The notes beneath the pieces are model-generated. The model was not told the origin of the DNA. It worked only from the letters and a program-made list of their open reading frames with translations, and made no database searches. Position numbers and translations under genes: made by a program. A DNA stretch of 64,000 bases from Formicarius rufipectus (Eukaryota > Chordata > Aves > Passeriformes > Formicariidae), in the NCBI GenBank assembly GCA_013399695.1, contig VXAU01000926.1, positions 344,875 through 408,874 on the forward strand. Direction: 5' to 3'. Positions 50,185 through 63,690 of this stretch are shown piece after piece. Position 1 is the first letter of the stretch, and each line of letters opens with the position of its first letter.

Positions 50185-50340
50185 AAAGAATCACAGAATC
50201 ATCATCAAGGAATCATAGAGTGATTTGGGTTGGAAGGGGACTTTGAGGATCATCTAGTTCCAACCCCCCCTACCATAGGCAGGAACACCTTCAACTAGAC
50301 CAGGTTTCTCAGAGCCCCTGCCAGCCTGACCTTCAAAAGG
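50185..50340 (-). mobile_element. Short CR1 LINE 3' end, reverse orientation
   Basis: The plus strand shows 'aatcacagaatcatcatcaa' (the octamer end), 'tttgggttggaaggggactt', 'catctagttccaaccccccc' and 'ttcaactagaccaggtttct', the reverse complement of the standard avian CR1 3' end. About 150 bases remain after 5' truncation. Divergence is low compared with the older copies nearby. Confidence 0.95.
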
Positions 50341-53300
50341 AGAAATGAAAGAAAGTTTCTCCATGGTTTATGAAACAGTCAAAGTGAAAACCAAGAACAT
50401 GTTTCTGTTTGTGCCATGCCACATCTCTTCATCCTCACTAACAGTGCTTATCAGAAGGATGTGACTTGCCTTTCCCTGTAATATGTAACCTTGGGGCTAT
50501 ATTTTGCCTTGAATTCAGTGCCATAATTAAAGAATCATCTCGCTAGCACAGCCTGTTTCCTTTCATGCATCTGAGGATTTCCTGCTGACTGGGGTTGCAT
50601 TTCCCTGTTTTGTTTGTTCTATATAAATGTGCAGTTTTACAGCCTAGGGTTATTTCAGGCAGAACAAGACATCATCTCTGCAGGACAGCATTTGAGAGGG
50701 CCTTTTTGAGCCCCCCTTAGGACTTATAAAGTACTCTAAAGCTACACTGCACTAAACACAGATTATCAGTTAATGCTACTCCTGGGTCTTCCTCTCCTTT
50801 TCCCACAGTGGTCCCTGTCTTTCAGTCAAACAGGTTTTTTATAAACTGTATTTTCATCTGTTTGGTTTTGTGGACATGCATCAGATCCCCTTTCCAGTGC
50901 TGAGTTACTGCAGCTTTCCACTTAACACATACACGTATCCTACCTCTTTGTTCCTCATAAACTGACCAAATAAAAGAGGTCTCTGATCCATTGACACTCC
51001 CACAAATATTTAAAAATTTATCATTGAAACAAATCTCTGCAATTTCCAAACATTTTCAGCAAATCCAAAAATCCCTCTATAAATAGTGCTTCATAGAAAT
51101 GTTATGACAACACGAAGTAAGAATATATTTGCTATTTCCCAGTCCAGAAAAGTGAGTGATGGCCAATTTGCCTTCTCTCTTTCGTCTGCAATTTGCAGGC
51201 AAAGGAGACAGAAGGGAAAGAGGGCCTGGAGATGCTGTTTGCTCATTGTGAGATGTGATTATTCACTGTTAGTAGATAGATAATTAAGTTAGCTCTGTTT
51301 CTCTGCTTCTTCCCTGGGAACTGCCCAGGGAGGTGCTGAGAAAGCTCATCTGTTCCAGTGATCCAGACAGCCCTGCCAGCAAGAAATTCATCTCCCAGCA
51401 AGACTATTCAAGTCAAACAAAAGTTACCATGCAAACTGGACAAACTCCAGATTTGCACAGAGTGATGTATCAACAAACCATTAAAACCAGAGCACTGTGC
51501 TTTGGGGGAGCAGCACCAAACCCCAGTGACGCAGAGCAGAAAGAAGCATGGCTCCGTCCATGCTGTGAGTCAATTCTGATGTCAGAAGATGCACTTGGCT
51601 GTCTCCCTGTGAGTTAGAAGTTGGCCTGATAGCACAGCAACCCTTCCCAGTACATCCCACTGCCTTACAAACAGGCACAGGGTGCACTGGTGGGTATTAT
51701 CTCAGTGGCATCTACTGCAACATGCGTGTGCTTTTCAGAGAATCACCTTCCCCTGCTGCTCTAATGAGAGGGCTGTGAAGATGACACAGCCATCTACCCC
51801 TTTCCTTCTCTCCCACAAATATGGTTATGTAAAGCATCTCCCACATATATGTTTATTTTAACAATTCTTGTATTAGCAATCACGTGCTTACACTACACTC
51901 CTCTCCTACTGGAACTTGAAGAAATGTTAACCATTACTTCTACCATTGGGTTGAAGAGGAGTGACAATCTTAATACAGCTTTTCAAAACTTTTATCCCCC
52001 TTGAAGAACACCACATAGCTCTCCTCCTGTGCCCTGGGCTCTCACACAGAAACTAGGTCTAGACCAGCTGACAGTAAGTGTGAGAAATCTCAGCACACAG
52101 TGAAGCTGTGAGCATAAACCTCACAGAAACAGGAACCCAATGCTGTGCATAACCACTGTGATACCAGAGGAGGAGAGTGACAGATAAACTGTTGTGTGTC
52201 TCCCTTCAAAAATTCATCCAGGATTATATCACCTTCCAAAGTAAGCACATTGCTTATGGCAGGATATTAGTTCTGTGGATATCCACATTATGAGTTGACC
52301 ATATGTGGTGTGAAACCACCTGCCATTTCTTGGTCTGGGGATGAGATCATTTAACAAAAAAAAAGGGTGGAGTGAGAGGAAAAGTGTATTTCCTGCAAAG
52401 ATAGCCTTGCATCTACATATACCAGATGTTTATATCCTGCAAAGAATTTACAATAGGTACCTATCTAAGCCTCCAAGCAGGGGATTAAAGAGCACAAAGC
52501 ACAACTTTCCCCATTTTCGGGATCAAAGAGTCAGTAAGGGGAATGGGTTTCACTGCTCACTTCCTTCCAAGTAGCTTAGCATCCTGATGTCGCTGGGAGA
52601 GCAAACAGCAATATCCACAGGAGTGAATAAACATGCTGAGTCAAAACGAAGGATCATCACTGAGATTATCAGTTAACAAGGCCTCTGCTGTCTTTTCCCT
52701 GTCCCCCGTCTATCTCATCCCTTGTCTCTGTGCTCCAGGTTGTGTTGACACTGAGCTGATATTTTTGAGAATAAAATCAGGGTTTTTTTTCTGTACTATT
52801 TGGCATTAAAGGGTGGGAGACAGCAACCACCTGCCTGAGAAGTGTTTCTGTATACTCTGCCTTTGTAGCATCCTCCCAGATAGTCGTCAGGGCCCACCCT
52901 GAGCACAAGGACCCCCTTGTCCCCAACAGTGACAACCTGTACTGCTTCCCTGCTGCCATTTCTGACATAGGTCCTGCTTCACTTTTCCCTTCTATTGCTG
53001 TGGGCGCTCTGAACAAACCTGGTCACTTACTCCAGTCACCAGTACTGCCTGTGTCTCTTCCAGCTGGTTTATTTTTGCTTTGTGGATCCCTGACAAGAAG
53101 AAGAAGAAGCCTGTGGTACTTTTGAGTTGTGCCCCAGTATGCTCTGAACAGCAGGCACTGGTCTCTTGGGGCTGCTTGGAAAGGCACTTCCCAGGGATGT
53201 GGACAGCATGACTCATGCAGGGCATCTTCAAGCACTTCGCCCTGCTTTGGAGCATGAAGCCCCTTGTGGCCAAGGAAACCCTCCCCAGTATCATCTGCAG

Positions 53301-56300
53301 GGAAATGACCCAGCCTTGCCCACTCTCTTCATCACTGTCACTGCTCCAATGTATTTTACCCCTCACTGGAGGGCTAAAGGATGGTGTTCAGGTACTTCCT
53401 TTCTCGTTCCCTAACACCTGTCATCTGAGGCCTGGTGTCTAGCTGTGCTTGTCTGATCTCATAGAAGCAAGGAGATGATCTCTGTTCAGCTTCCAAGGCA
53501 TCACACAAGTAGTGTGTCTGCTCTGTCCTACTAATTAATTTGTGGCAGTGAGAGCTTATGCACTGTCACTCTAAGTTTGCAGTGTGGGCCACCTTTGAGG
53601 CATCTGTAGATGTTCTCCAGGTTTTTATCACCCACACCTCTGTCCCACAAGCCATCTTTTCCCATAGGGTCAGAAAAATTGGAACAGACAAAGAAAGGGA
53701 CAGACTGGAAGCCACCAGCACAAAGATCCTCCTTTCTGAGAGGAGTTTACATGTCACCGAAGAACAAGAGTTGAGCTTTCCCTGCTTGAATCAGGCACCA
53801 CCTGTCTCACACAGATCATCGAAGACACTCCTGGGGACCTGTGAACCTGTATCTGCATGGCACTGTCTGCATCTCTAAGGGTGCTGGTCCTGCATCCAAA
53901 GGCTTCCTGCTTCCCTTGACGGCCGTCATTGCTGCAAAACCAGGCTGATACAAGCTGTGAGAGCTGGGGCCTGTGCTGGTTTGTGCAGGAGCTGGCTGGT
54001 GAGAAAGGATGGTGAACAAAGTGGGTTTTTCCATTGTCATCACACATGGAAAATATTTAAACATGAAAGAAAAAAAAACTTAAACCACAAGCCAGACTGA
54101 AAGGAAACAACAACCCCAACAGGGTGGGTTGTTGCTTTTTTTTTAAGAAATTGAAACTGCAAATTTGGAGAAGGCTGTGCTCTATACATTTTTTCAGTCT
54201 AAACTGGTTACCCTGGCTGACAAATCTTTATATCTGACTTGTTGCATTTTCCTGCCATTTCCTTTATGCTGAACAAAGCCACTTCCAGCTGCTGATGCAT
54301 TGTATCAGCCATGTAAAGAAATATTGTACACTTTCTTTTTTCCACTAGATTTTTACTTGTTGTGTACTTGATAGATCCCAGTTTCTTTCCTGTTTTAGGT
54401 AAAAATATTTTGTTTAAACTTCAGCATTATGAAAGCAACCTAAGTTGCACAGTAGAGAAGATTGCCTCCCAACTGCATTTAGAAACAGTGATCTGTAATG
54501 TGTAAGCAAAAGCCTCATCCTGTCATAACCTCCTTTACCAGTTATGTGGTTATAGGTTCCAGAAATGAACATGTAAAAATGTAAATATCTGGAGGAGAAT
54601 GTGGATGCAGGATTTGGGGCCAAAGGCACAGTTTTTCCCAGGGGATTTCCGGTTACTTTTCCCCTATATGAGAGTAGAAAGGAGTCCATCTCCACCCACA
54701 TTCACATCCCCCTGGCCCAGCTGGATCCATTTCCCTCCCGTAGGAAGGTTGGCTCACAGGGCTCCTTATGGGGGTGGCAACAGACCCCAAGGATGGTACC
54801 CTTACCTCTTTTGGATTTCTCCATGTTTTGAGGCTGGCTTAGATGCTGCCCTGTGGCTGCACAAGGCCTAGACAGACCTTAGCCCTGCACCACTTTGCAG
54901 TTGTGCAGCCCCGAGCCCTGGCCCTTGGCATTTGCTTCCAACCCCTCCAAAACCCAGGCTTTGCCCCCTGCTCCTGTGCAGCACCTGCATCTCACTGCAA
55001 GCAGAAAAAGCCCATGAGATGGGGTTTTCCCCAAATACTGAGCTTGCACAGCTGTATTTTCTCAGTTGCTGTCTCTTGGACAGGCCACCCCAAAGCAGCT
55101 TCCTCAGAGAGCACAAGTTCTGTCCATCCTGGATGTACTCAGCTTCACTTCCAAGTGAAGAGGGGACACCAGATGTCACTGGGAGCTGCTTTGAAAGGAA
55201 AGCAAGAGCCACTGTAGGCTGGGCTGGACACCTTCCCTGAGACAATTGTGACAATTTTCCCATGCTGGGGGCTCTGCCCATGCACTGTTTTCCCAGGTTT
55301 GGCCATCACCTCTCCAAAGAGCAAAACCGTCCTCCAGGAGGCTGTAGATGGCTGTAGCAGCTCCAATGGTGCATGACAGCCTTGCTGAGTGATAAACAGT
55401 ACTGGGAGCTCTGGGGGAGGCTAGTTGCACTCTTATATACTTAGATAAATGTAAAGAAGGCTTGCAGCTGTTAACTGTCTTTTGCTCTCTCCTGGACAGA
55501 CTGCTGGTGCCTACTGTACAGGCAGTGTCTCTTGACTCTGATTTAAGGAAGGACTTGAAGGACTGAAGGAATAAACATATTTCCTTGTCCTAACTCTTCT
55601 TCTAAGAACATTGTGACAAGTGGACTGTGATTTGGTCATTACTTATCATGGGACATTTGTGCACAGCACCCAAATACATCTAGCAATAAACAGAGTTCTG
55701 TCATCGCCATTTTTACCTTAGGACTTTGCTAACTGATCCTCTCGTTGTTAGAAATTTTGACCTATTACTCATAGAAAACACTGTGCAGGTAAACAGCAGT
55801 GTTTTAACAAATTGCTTGTCTAATCAGACACAAATGATGTCATGGCAATAGCAGCAATCTTGTACATGGATTTAGGTCTGAAATGTTAAATCCCTTTGAT
55901 GCTCATGGTCCAGTGATCAGCACAGAGAATAGATGTTTGTGCCCAGAGCAATGGAAAGGGACAGGGCTGTGATTCATCATGTCAGCATGGAAATCTCTGG
56001 GAAGCACCATTTGGCCTGGTCTGCTCCCCACCTAAATCTTTCTGGTCTAAGAACTGATGCTGTCAACTCAGTTTAAAGTCAAAATACTTCTGTGCTTCTT
56101 TCCAGTAAGGGACCACATGTGCTACAGGCTGCCGAACAGCAAATAAAAGGGCAGCCTGGGCAGGAAAGGGTGGAGGAGAGGAAGGGTGGCAGGCAGTGTT
56201 GATGTAACAGAGGCTTCCTGGGCACTTCTGTCTCCAGTAGCAATGTCCTGGAGTATGTAAGGGCCCAAAAGAAGCTGAAGGAAGAAAATAAACAGGTGAT

Positions 56301-56762
56301 TCAGTAGGTATGTGGAGTCTTGAACCTGAGATAGTAAAAGCACAGTGCATCTAATGATGCCTCACTCCTCTTCCTCTCTCAGTCTGTCTCTCTGACACAT
56401 TAGGCTACCTTTACTGGAGGGTACTTTTTTCTTAAACTGTTAAACACATGCTGTGATCTGTTTGTTCTGTGGGTTACTGGAAGAGGCCTGATAATAACAG
56501 GAACAAAAAATTTCATGATAGTTCCATGGTAAGACACTCAAACACATTGTAGTATTAATATGCTGTTTGACAAGGAATTGATCAGGAGCCTTGGGGGAGG
56601 AACCACAAATAGGTATGACTTATCATGAAAATTCAAGGACTTTGTATGCATTTTGTGCATGGTAAGATTATGTGTAGTGACTACACCATGACACAATGTG
56701 TCTTCATCAGGTTAGTAGTTTAAAGATGTCACCTGTTACTAAAACAGAGGACTTTTCTGCAT
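50341..56762. other. Long non-coding stretch
   Basis: About 6.4 kb without a recognised repeat or exon. The longest frames (54868-55281 minus, 54843-55217 plus, 52992-53366 minus) are open on overlapping strands, which is typical of GC-richer chance frames. A short GAA repeat lies at 53096-53108. Confidence 0.5.
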
Positions 56763-57288
56763 TATGGTGTGCTGGTTTAAAGTAAAAGGAAAGAAGAAAC
56801 CTGGTGGTGAGGCTGTTGGTCGCAGTCTAGTCAAGAGTGGCTTTTACAGTCCTGTTAAAGTTCTGGTACTCCTCTGGATCCAATGCGTGGTACCAGAAAT
56901 GCCCAAACCCCAAGATTATATATGCTCAAATTCAGGCGGGAACCAGTACCTCCCCCAGGGTGAGGAGTTTCACAATGGGTGATTTACCGTGTGAATCAGG
57001 GGATAATCCTTGATGACACATTAGCAGAGACGACCCCTCAGGCTGAATGTAAAGGCGCTGTGACTCTCCGGAGGGGAGTTATCATGGCTGAGTCATTGGT
57101 GTGAAGACAGGAACACTTCCCTATCTCACCCAGTTCTTAAACGCCCAGTTTGTAGCCTGAGAGGTCAGCTGCTGCAAATGATCCATTAACAGTTCATGAG
57201 AAATGACATTGAGAGTGTAGAATACACAGTTTTGGTTATACCCACATAGTGATAAACTGGTCCCAGCCACTATAACTAGGACATATGG
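56763..57288 (-). mobile_element. Solo ERV LTR with perfect 5-base target-site duplication
   Basis: A 516-base element (56768-57283) starts with TGTGCTGG and ends with AGGACA, giving the TG...CA ends required of an LTR. It is flanked on both sides by TATGG (56763-56767 and 57284-57288), a 5-base duplication of the insertion site. Read on the minus strand it begins TGTCCTAGTTATAGTGGCTG, similar to avian ERVL-like LTRs, and has a TATATAA box about 360 bases in, which favours minus orientation. I see no AATAAA, so orientation is not certain. There are no internal retroviral genes: the provirus was reduced to a single LTR, normally by recombination between its two LTRs. The exact family is not known to me. 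Confidence 0.88.
56916..56922 (-). promoter_or_regulatory. TATA box of the LTR
   Basis: TATATAA on the minus strand, within the solo LTR at the depth where a U3 promoter is usual. The plus strand also contains TATATATG here, so the box alone does not fix the orientation. Confidence 0.45.
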
Positions 57289-58740
57289 CTAGACATCATT
57301 TTGATATTTGGGAAAGAGGAGTACTCTGTGGCTCTCAAAGAGAGTCTGAAGCAGACAGCTTCATCCATCCTTCTCCTTCTTACCACTTTTGCTTCTGGGT
57401 CCTCAGATTTCACCAAGACAAATGCCAAGTTTTCTCTGTGGACATAGCATGTCAGGCAAGTAAATAATCAGTTTCCTTATCTTTTTCCACAAACCAACAG
57501 CATTGCTTGTATGTGTCAGCCTGGCAGGTGGAGATGTAGGGAACAACAGTAAATTATTTTCTATCATGTATACAAAGTCATGAATAAAACTGTGAGAGTT
57601 TCTCCTGTATTAAAAGTTCCTCCAGAAAGGGAAATGTTGGCAAATATGCTTGTTTCTAGCCTGGTAAGCTGAAGATGTCCAAATTCTGATCTTGGGATGT
57701 GCATCAGGTTTACAGGTCATTAATGGTGTCTGCAGGGTTTGTGTGAGCTGAATTTCCCAGATGAGGCTATGAATATGAATGAGACAGTCTCTGAAATCCT
57801 CTATGGAAAAAGTTGAAGGTGACCTTGCTGGCATGAAGGACAGTGTGTTGTTCTGAATCTGCTCTTTTGGTACTCCCAGCTTAGTTTGAAGCACAAACTG
57901 CCAGGAACCTTGCAAGAACTTCTCACATAGCATTTCCCAGAGTCAGTTTTAGACTAAGAAAAAAAGTGAAATAAAGATGATAAGATCTGCTGTCTGCACT
58001 GTTGAGGAGCAAAGTCTAACCATGTTCCAACAAACTTCTCTAATTTTCATAGTTCTGTGGTATCAGAGGCACTTTTCTAAACCAAACTTCTGAACTGTGC
58101 ACATTGCAACCCAGTCTTCAATGGGCCAAAAGGGATGAAATAAACGCATATTACATTTCATTCTGTTTGTAATTAACATGACATTTTATGGTGAGTGAAA
58201 CTAATTTTCTCCAAAGATATTAGATACGGAAACACAGCTGACAATTTAATGCAGTAGGACATAAAATTGGTGTGTTAGAGGCAGGCTAGAGAGGTTTTGA
58301 TTAATTGATGTCCTTATCCAGTATGGCAACAGCTAGAATGTGTAACTACATAAACCCCTACCCTGCTCTTATGGGCAGATGCTCCCTCCCGAGACGGTTT
58401 AGAGATACAATTTTTCACTGTGTCAAGACAATATTATGAAACCAGGCAGAGATGGTACATCCAGGGATTCACAACTAAATTATGCTATCTCGTGCTAGGT
58501 GCATGCATTTTGCCCTTTCTCACCTGTTTCAAAAACAGGTTGCAAATATAGTCTGTCATTCATTAAATAAGTTACATCCCCTCTACATCAGTGCAGCCTG
58601 CTCCTGCTCTAATACATCGTATACTATAGTGTTGGATGTACTGAAATGGTGAATCTGAGAGTCCCACATAAGATTTTTTTCCATTACAGCAAGCAACACT
58701 GACAAGTTGTTTAAGATGCATCAGCCCCCCCATATTTAGC
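57289..58740. other. Non-coding stretch
   Basis: The 107-codon minus frame at 57610-57933 starts with ATG and has ordinary composition, but I find no domain or splice signal that supports it. Nothing else recognised. Confidence 0.5.
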
Positions 58741-58755
58741 TTTTTTTTTTTTTTT
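58741..58755 (+). repeat. T15 homopolymer
   Basis: Uninterrupted run of 15 T. It is not preceded or followed by a retrotransposon body that I recognise. Confidence 0.9.
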
Positions 58756-60221
58756 AATTAAGATCTGTCATGGAAGAACAAATTGTGTCATTCAGATGAA
58801 AAATCTTTCCCATAAGGAAGCACTTTAAACAATGGAGATACAATGAGTGCTATAATTATATAACCTGCAAACAATCAAATCACATCACATCATTAGATAG
58901 AACAATCAGGGCTAAGTGACAGAGAGATACAAGTACATATACTTCGGCATGTGCTCAGCATGTCTTTTCCACAATTGTTTGAGACATTGGCTTCCTGCCT
59001 CACGCATCTTGCACCAAATATCATGTAATGTTGACCCCAGATCTAGCCCTAAATCAACATCTACAGGGACTGTCCACCCTAAAGACAAACATGAGATAAT
59101 CATGCAGATATTTACCCACCTTCTTAATTGGATTTTGCTGGCTGCTGGGAACTTGGAATGAACACAGCAGTGCTGTTATTTGGACCCAATTATATAATTT
59201 CAGTTAAATTATAATTTCAAACTAGAGTACGTGTATTGATGTACACCATTTTCACACCTTGAGTGTGTATTTTAGTGTTATCCTCTAACTCTGGCATGCT
59301 CTTTTTAGGAACTTTCTATTCCTGACAGCCCCAAAACGTTTGATACCATAACTCTATCAGGCATTGGGATTGCCATTGTCTTCAAAAATGTGTTTGTTTC
59401 CCAAGTAAACTAATAAATTCTAAGAAGTAAGGAACAGAAGCTCCCATCCATTTAGGGATACTAAATTTGATGCTACCCATCTGTTTGCTAGGAAAGCTGG
59501 TTTCATGGGCTATTTGCAGCCTGTGAGGAGATAGGATTTGCTGAGACCTGCCCACCTGGGAGAGGCATTATCTTTACCTGCAAATGACAGACCTGTGAGA
59601 GGCAGAGTATCAGTATTAGAGCAGAAGGGCTAAGTGGCTCAATGACTCAGTTATCAGAACCAGGGGTTGCAGGAAATCCCAAGGCTAAGAATATACTACA
59701 CAGAAAACCTGAAGGAAAATGCTTAGAGGGTATTTCATTCTTCACAAGCAACACTTTAGGAGTGGGCAAATAAGTAGGAAAGCTTGGCACAGAAATAGGA
59801 ATCTGCTTTGGGAAGCTAATGGAAGAAAATGTTTTACTCTGAAGCATTTTAGTTGGAGTAACTACATAACTGAGGAGTAGAAGTGCCTTGCATTAAGATC
59901 ACAGGCATAGGAGTCCATCTCTAAATATAGTAACTGTTTCATTAGGCCTTGCATTGCAGTAACAGCAATGTAATATTTTTTACTTAATCCTTGCCTATTG
60001 CTAAGCTGTCATGTTTCCTTTCTGCTGGGAGCAATAGGCTGAAATGGGACTAATGCTCCACTCCCACTGCTCAGGGCTCTAATGCAAGAGCAGAGATCTC
60101 CAGGGACCTGCAGGCTGCTTTCCCAGTAAGCAGCAATACCATTTTCTGAGGCATAAATCCCATGGCAAGGTCATCATAAAGCATCTCTAAATTGTAAAGT
60201 GACCAGTTTTCAATTTTGCAT
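58756..60221. other. Non-coding stretch
   Basis: AT-rich DNA. No gene or repeat family seen. Confidence 0.5.
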
Positions 60222-60391
60222 TTATGATTCGCTCCATAGCACCTGAAGGTACTCTCCGGGCTGGTTGTCCCAGTAGAATATCTCTGGGGTTTCAATGCAT
60301 GCTTCATCCATATGTGCAAAGATAACAGCTGTTTTCCCCAGGCTTTCTTCCTCTCTTTTGTCCATGTAAAATTATCTGTTTTCCTGAAGAA
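60222..60391 (-). other. Exon-like segment with splice acceptor and 47-codon frame
   Basis: On the minus strand a long pyrimidine tract (with a T/A-rich run at about 60433-60444 further up) ends in TTGTTGCAG, a good splice acceptor, with the putative exon starting at 60391. Inside, ATG at 60365 opens a 47-codon frame that ends at TAA 60224-60222. The peptide is acidic and aromatic, containing FAHMDEACIETPEIFYWDNQ. A second frame stays open through the same DNA for over 100 codons. I recognise neither peptide. The short frame has a stop 9 bases before its ATG, so it would need to be a 3' exon or a small independent frame. No polyadenylation signal is obvious nearby. Confidence 0.2.
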
Positions 60392-61725
60392 CTGCAACAA
60401 GAAAGGAAATGGAAAATTTAGGCTTCTTTCACTTTTTTTTTTTTAATCCCAGCATAAAATAACTTCCATCAATGCCTGCTGTGCAGTTGTGAATCTCCTT
60501 AATGTGCATCCTCTGAGTCATGTGAGTTCTTTTGGGAGGAATAGAGGAGAATACAGAATTTGTACTAATGTGGCCAAGGAATTGGAGAATAATCAATTTT
60601 TTCTCTAGTTCTCAGCTTTTTCCCTGCTTTCCACACTAGGGAAGTCTACCCTTTAGACCACACACTGAGGTCTGTGAGATGCAGATAGTCTTCAGAAACA
60701 GAGGACAGGGACAGGCCAGAGGACAGGCCTATAGGGGCAGTGAGAGGAAAGGCAGCCCAGCAATCATCTTCTTAAAGAGTAGATTTATTTGCAGTATTAT
60801 TGTAACACCTTTGGGGAAGATAACTTTCTCTGCAGTTTCTAAAGTTATTCACCTTCTGCCTTGAAGGAAATACTTGAAAGCATGAGAGTGTGTCATGCCT
60901 ACTCTCACAAAACCATCCAGAACTGCCTGTTCTGGTTTGACAAGGCAGTGTGTGTCCCTGCATTGCAGGCAGATCTATTAAGCATCAAATCGCTGGCCAC
61001 TAAATTGTTCCTACCTGGGTCAACAGGCAGGGCACTGAGGTAATCATTTACTGCTCTTATTTATTATGGACTAAATTTGAATGAACGGTCTTTGCATAAA
61101 AAAACTTTGTACTTTGTCCTCTCAACTGCTTCTCTTTAGCAGAAAGCCAAGCAAGACACTGAAGTGAGTAGAGCTCAGTCATGCTTTAACTTTGGGTAAA
61201 GCAACAAACCTAAAAGAGACAACTCTGGCAGTAAACCCAGATGGTTTCCCAATATGTAGGTCTGCTTTTCCATCTCCTGCCATCTGGAAGACTTTTTAGC
61301 TTTTCCCCTGGTTACAGATATCTCACAGATTTGGGTTCTGGCACCAAGCAAACTGTTCCCTTCTCCCAGCTCCTGTTGTAGGTAAAGGTTTCCTCAGCAG
61401 CAGCTGGCACAAGAGTTTTCTTTATACTCTGGTATGAAGACCAACAGTCACAGTTCCATGCAAGAAAGCATGCAGCCTGGAGTAGCTCATGTCTCTTAAA
61501 TTAACTTGCCTCCTGGCTTTGCTCCTTCCTTGCCTGGTCTCTGTGCTTTGCTTTCTGTCTTTTTGTATTCCTGCCCCCAGTCCAACGAAGTCCAACTCCT
61601 TGTTGTCAATCTGTATGTTTTGGTTTTAATTCAACATTAGGCATGCTCTGTTTGTCACTGCTGAAGCCTTTGCAGGACAGGTTGTTTCATTTAGAGCAAT
61701 CTCCTGGGAGACAGAGATGAGATCC
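60392..61725. other. Non-coding stretch
   Basis: Contains a T12 run at 60433-60444. No gene or repeat family recognised. Confidence 0.5.
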
Positions 61726-61747
61726 TTTTTTTTTTTTTTTTTTTTTT
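61726..61747 (+). repeat. T22 homopolymer
   Basis: Uninterrupted run of 22 T, the longest homopolymer in the window. No recognisable element precedes or follows it. Confidence 0.92.
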
Positions 61748-63664
61748 CCTAGTATTAAAACTCTCACCACTTGTGCTTTAATCGTGTGAAAGCAAACTGG
61801 TACTGAAGAATTTGATATTGCTAGTTAGCAGCTGAAGACTGCTGACTCTGGGTAGGTTCCCATTCCAGGAAAATAAAGCATCTCTCCTCAAGTGAGCTCT
61901 CTCTCACCTTTCAGCAAGCACTGTGTGCAGTTGTAAGCTGTATATATTAGATAAATATATATATGTATCTGACTGTGGACCAACTGGGGAGTCACAAAGC
62001 AAAAGAATATCTAGAGACAGGTGGTGCTCATCACATTAAAATACTGACTTGAGAAATACAGGTTTGTTTTTTTCTGTCTAAATAGAAAACTCATTTAAAG
62101 GTTAATTCAAACTTTTAATTCAATCTCCTTGACAATGGACAGAAATCTGCAAACAGCCCCTTTCTTTGCTTCTCCCTCCAGCAGACCACCAGGACATCCC
62201 TATCATAGGCCCACAGTGTGCTGTCAACCAGAGACTTTCAGCTAGAAGCTATCAAAGACCAGTAATAATTCCTATCCAAATTCACATATTTGTCTTTTCT
62301 TACTCTCCTTTTCTACTTCACAGTGACACAAGGAAGAGGGTGATGATATAAAAAAAATGAATGAGACAAAGTAGGTCTCCACGAAACGTCCCAAATAATT
62401 CTTTAAGAACACACCAGATGGGGATGGGGACAACAATTAGTGAAGGATTTAAATATTTTTCCTATGGGAAGGCCCAGACTGGACAAGGATGGCATATAGA
62501 ATGCCTATCTGTGGTAACCCTGTGCTAAGCCAAAGTTAGTGTGGGCTGGTAGCTGGCACCTATCACCCCTTTCTCATACATATGAGGGACTCCTTTCAGT
62601 TTCTCCAAGCATCTGGGCTATATTTATGTAGCTGAATTTTGCCTCCTGAGTGGGTTTGTTTGTAGAAAACCTAGTTTTATTAATGCCCCACAGACTGCAA
62701 ATGCCTGGAGAGTGCAGTTCACTGTTTGCTCAGTACCCTCCCAGCCTTGGCTGTACATAAAGCAGTGCCCATGAGCTCACTGGCAGTGCTTCATGCCATG
62801 TGGAAGCAGATTAGACCAAGGGGTGCCAAAATCACCATACTGCCTCATGACACTGTGCCTAGTCGCCACAGCAGGAAATTATAGACCCAGTCACTTATTC
62901 AGATTTTTTAAAAGGATTAAATGTTTGTATGGATGGGATTTGCATGTGAAATGATACTCATTAGGAAATAATTATGAGATAAGGCCATCATTGTGCTTCA
63001 GGGCAAGGCTGATTTCCATCTGCATCAGGAAGAAATCACTGCCTTCCCTATCTTCAAACAGCTATGAGGGTTGAGGTCTTGCTTTTGTTCCTGGTCATGG
63101 TGTCAACCAGAAAGTCCTGATTCAGCAAGACCCTTGACCTGTCCTTAAATAGCAGTAAGACATACATGACAGGGACCAGCTCTTTCCTCTAGTTTGGAAA
63201 TGAGTTAAGTATGGGCAGTGTTGTACTGTTTCCAGGTTCCCATGCCTGCAGCTGGGATCGGCTGGAACTGGGCTGCTGCAACCTGGCAAGTGACACACGC
63301 CCTGCCTGCAGCTTGCCTGTCCCCAGGAGCACCTCAGCTGTGCTTGGGTGCACACCGGCTCAGGCATTCTCACCAGCTTAATCTGTTACTACTTGCATTA
63401 AGTGTTTCTGTGAAGGGATTGTGTATCAGCAGTGCCTTTGCATGGGCACAGGGATGCGGGGAGGCTGTAGTGCCACCAAACACATGGTGAGCCTGTTCTG
63501 GAGACAGAAATAAACCCCAGACTGCCAGTGAAATCCAGTCTGCTGGACCCTGGCTTTACTCAATGCCGTCATGAAAGACTTTCAGGAAGTGTTGTACAGT
63601 ATAAATATGTTCTTCTTTTATAGAACACCCAAGTTCCCTTCTTTTTTTTTCCAGATAGCAGGAG
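61748..63664. other. Non-coding stretch
   Basis: A short TA-rich patch lies near 61940-61966. No gene or repeat family seen. Confidence 0.5.
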
Positions 63665-63690
63665 AAAAAAAAAAAAAAAAGAAAAAAAAA
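63665..63690 (+). repeat. Interrupted A-run
   Basis: A16, one G at 63681, then A9. The T-rich stretch at 63641-63650 just before it could pair with it to form a weak hairpin. Confidence 0.9.

Noticed and set aside
57610..57933. 107-codon ATG-initiated minus-strand frame
   Set aside because: No domain, acceptor or donor support. It lies beside the solo LTR but is not part of it.
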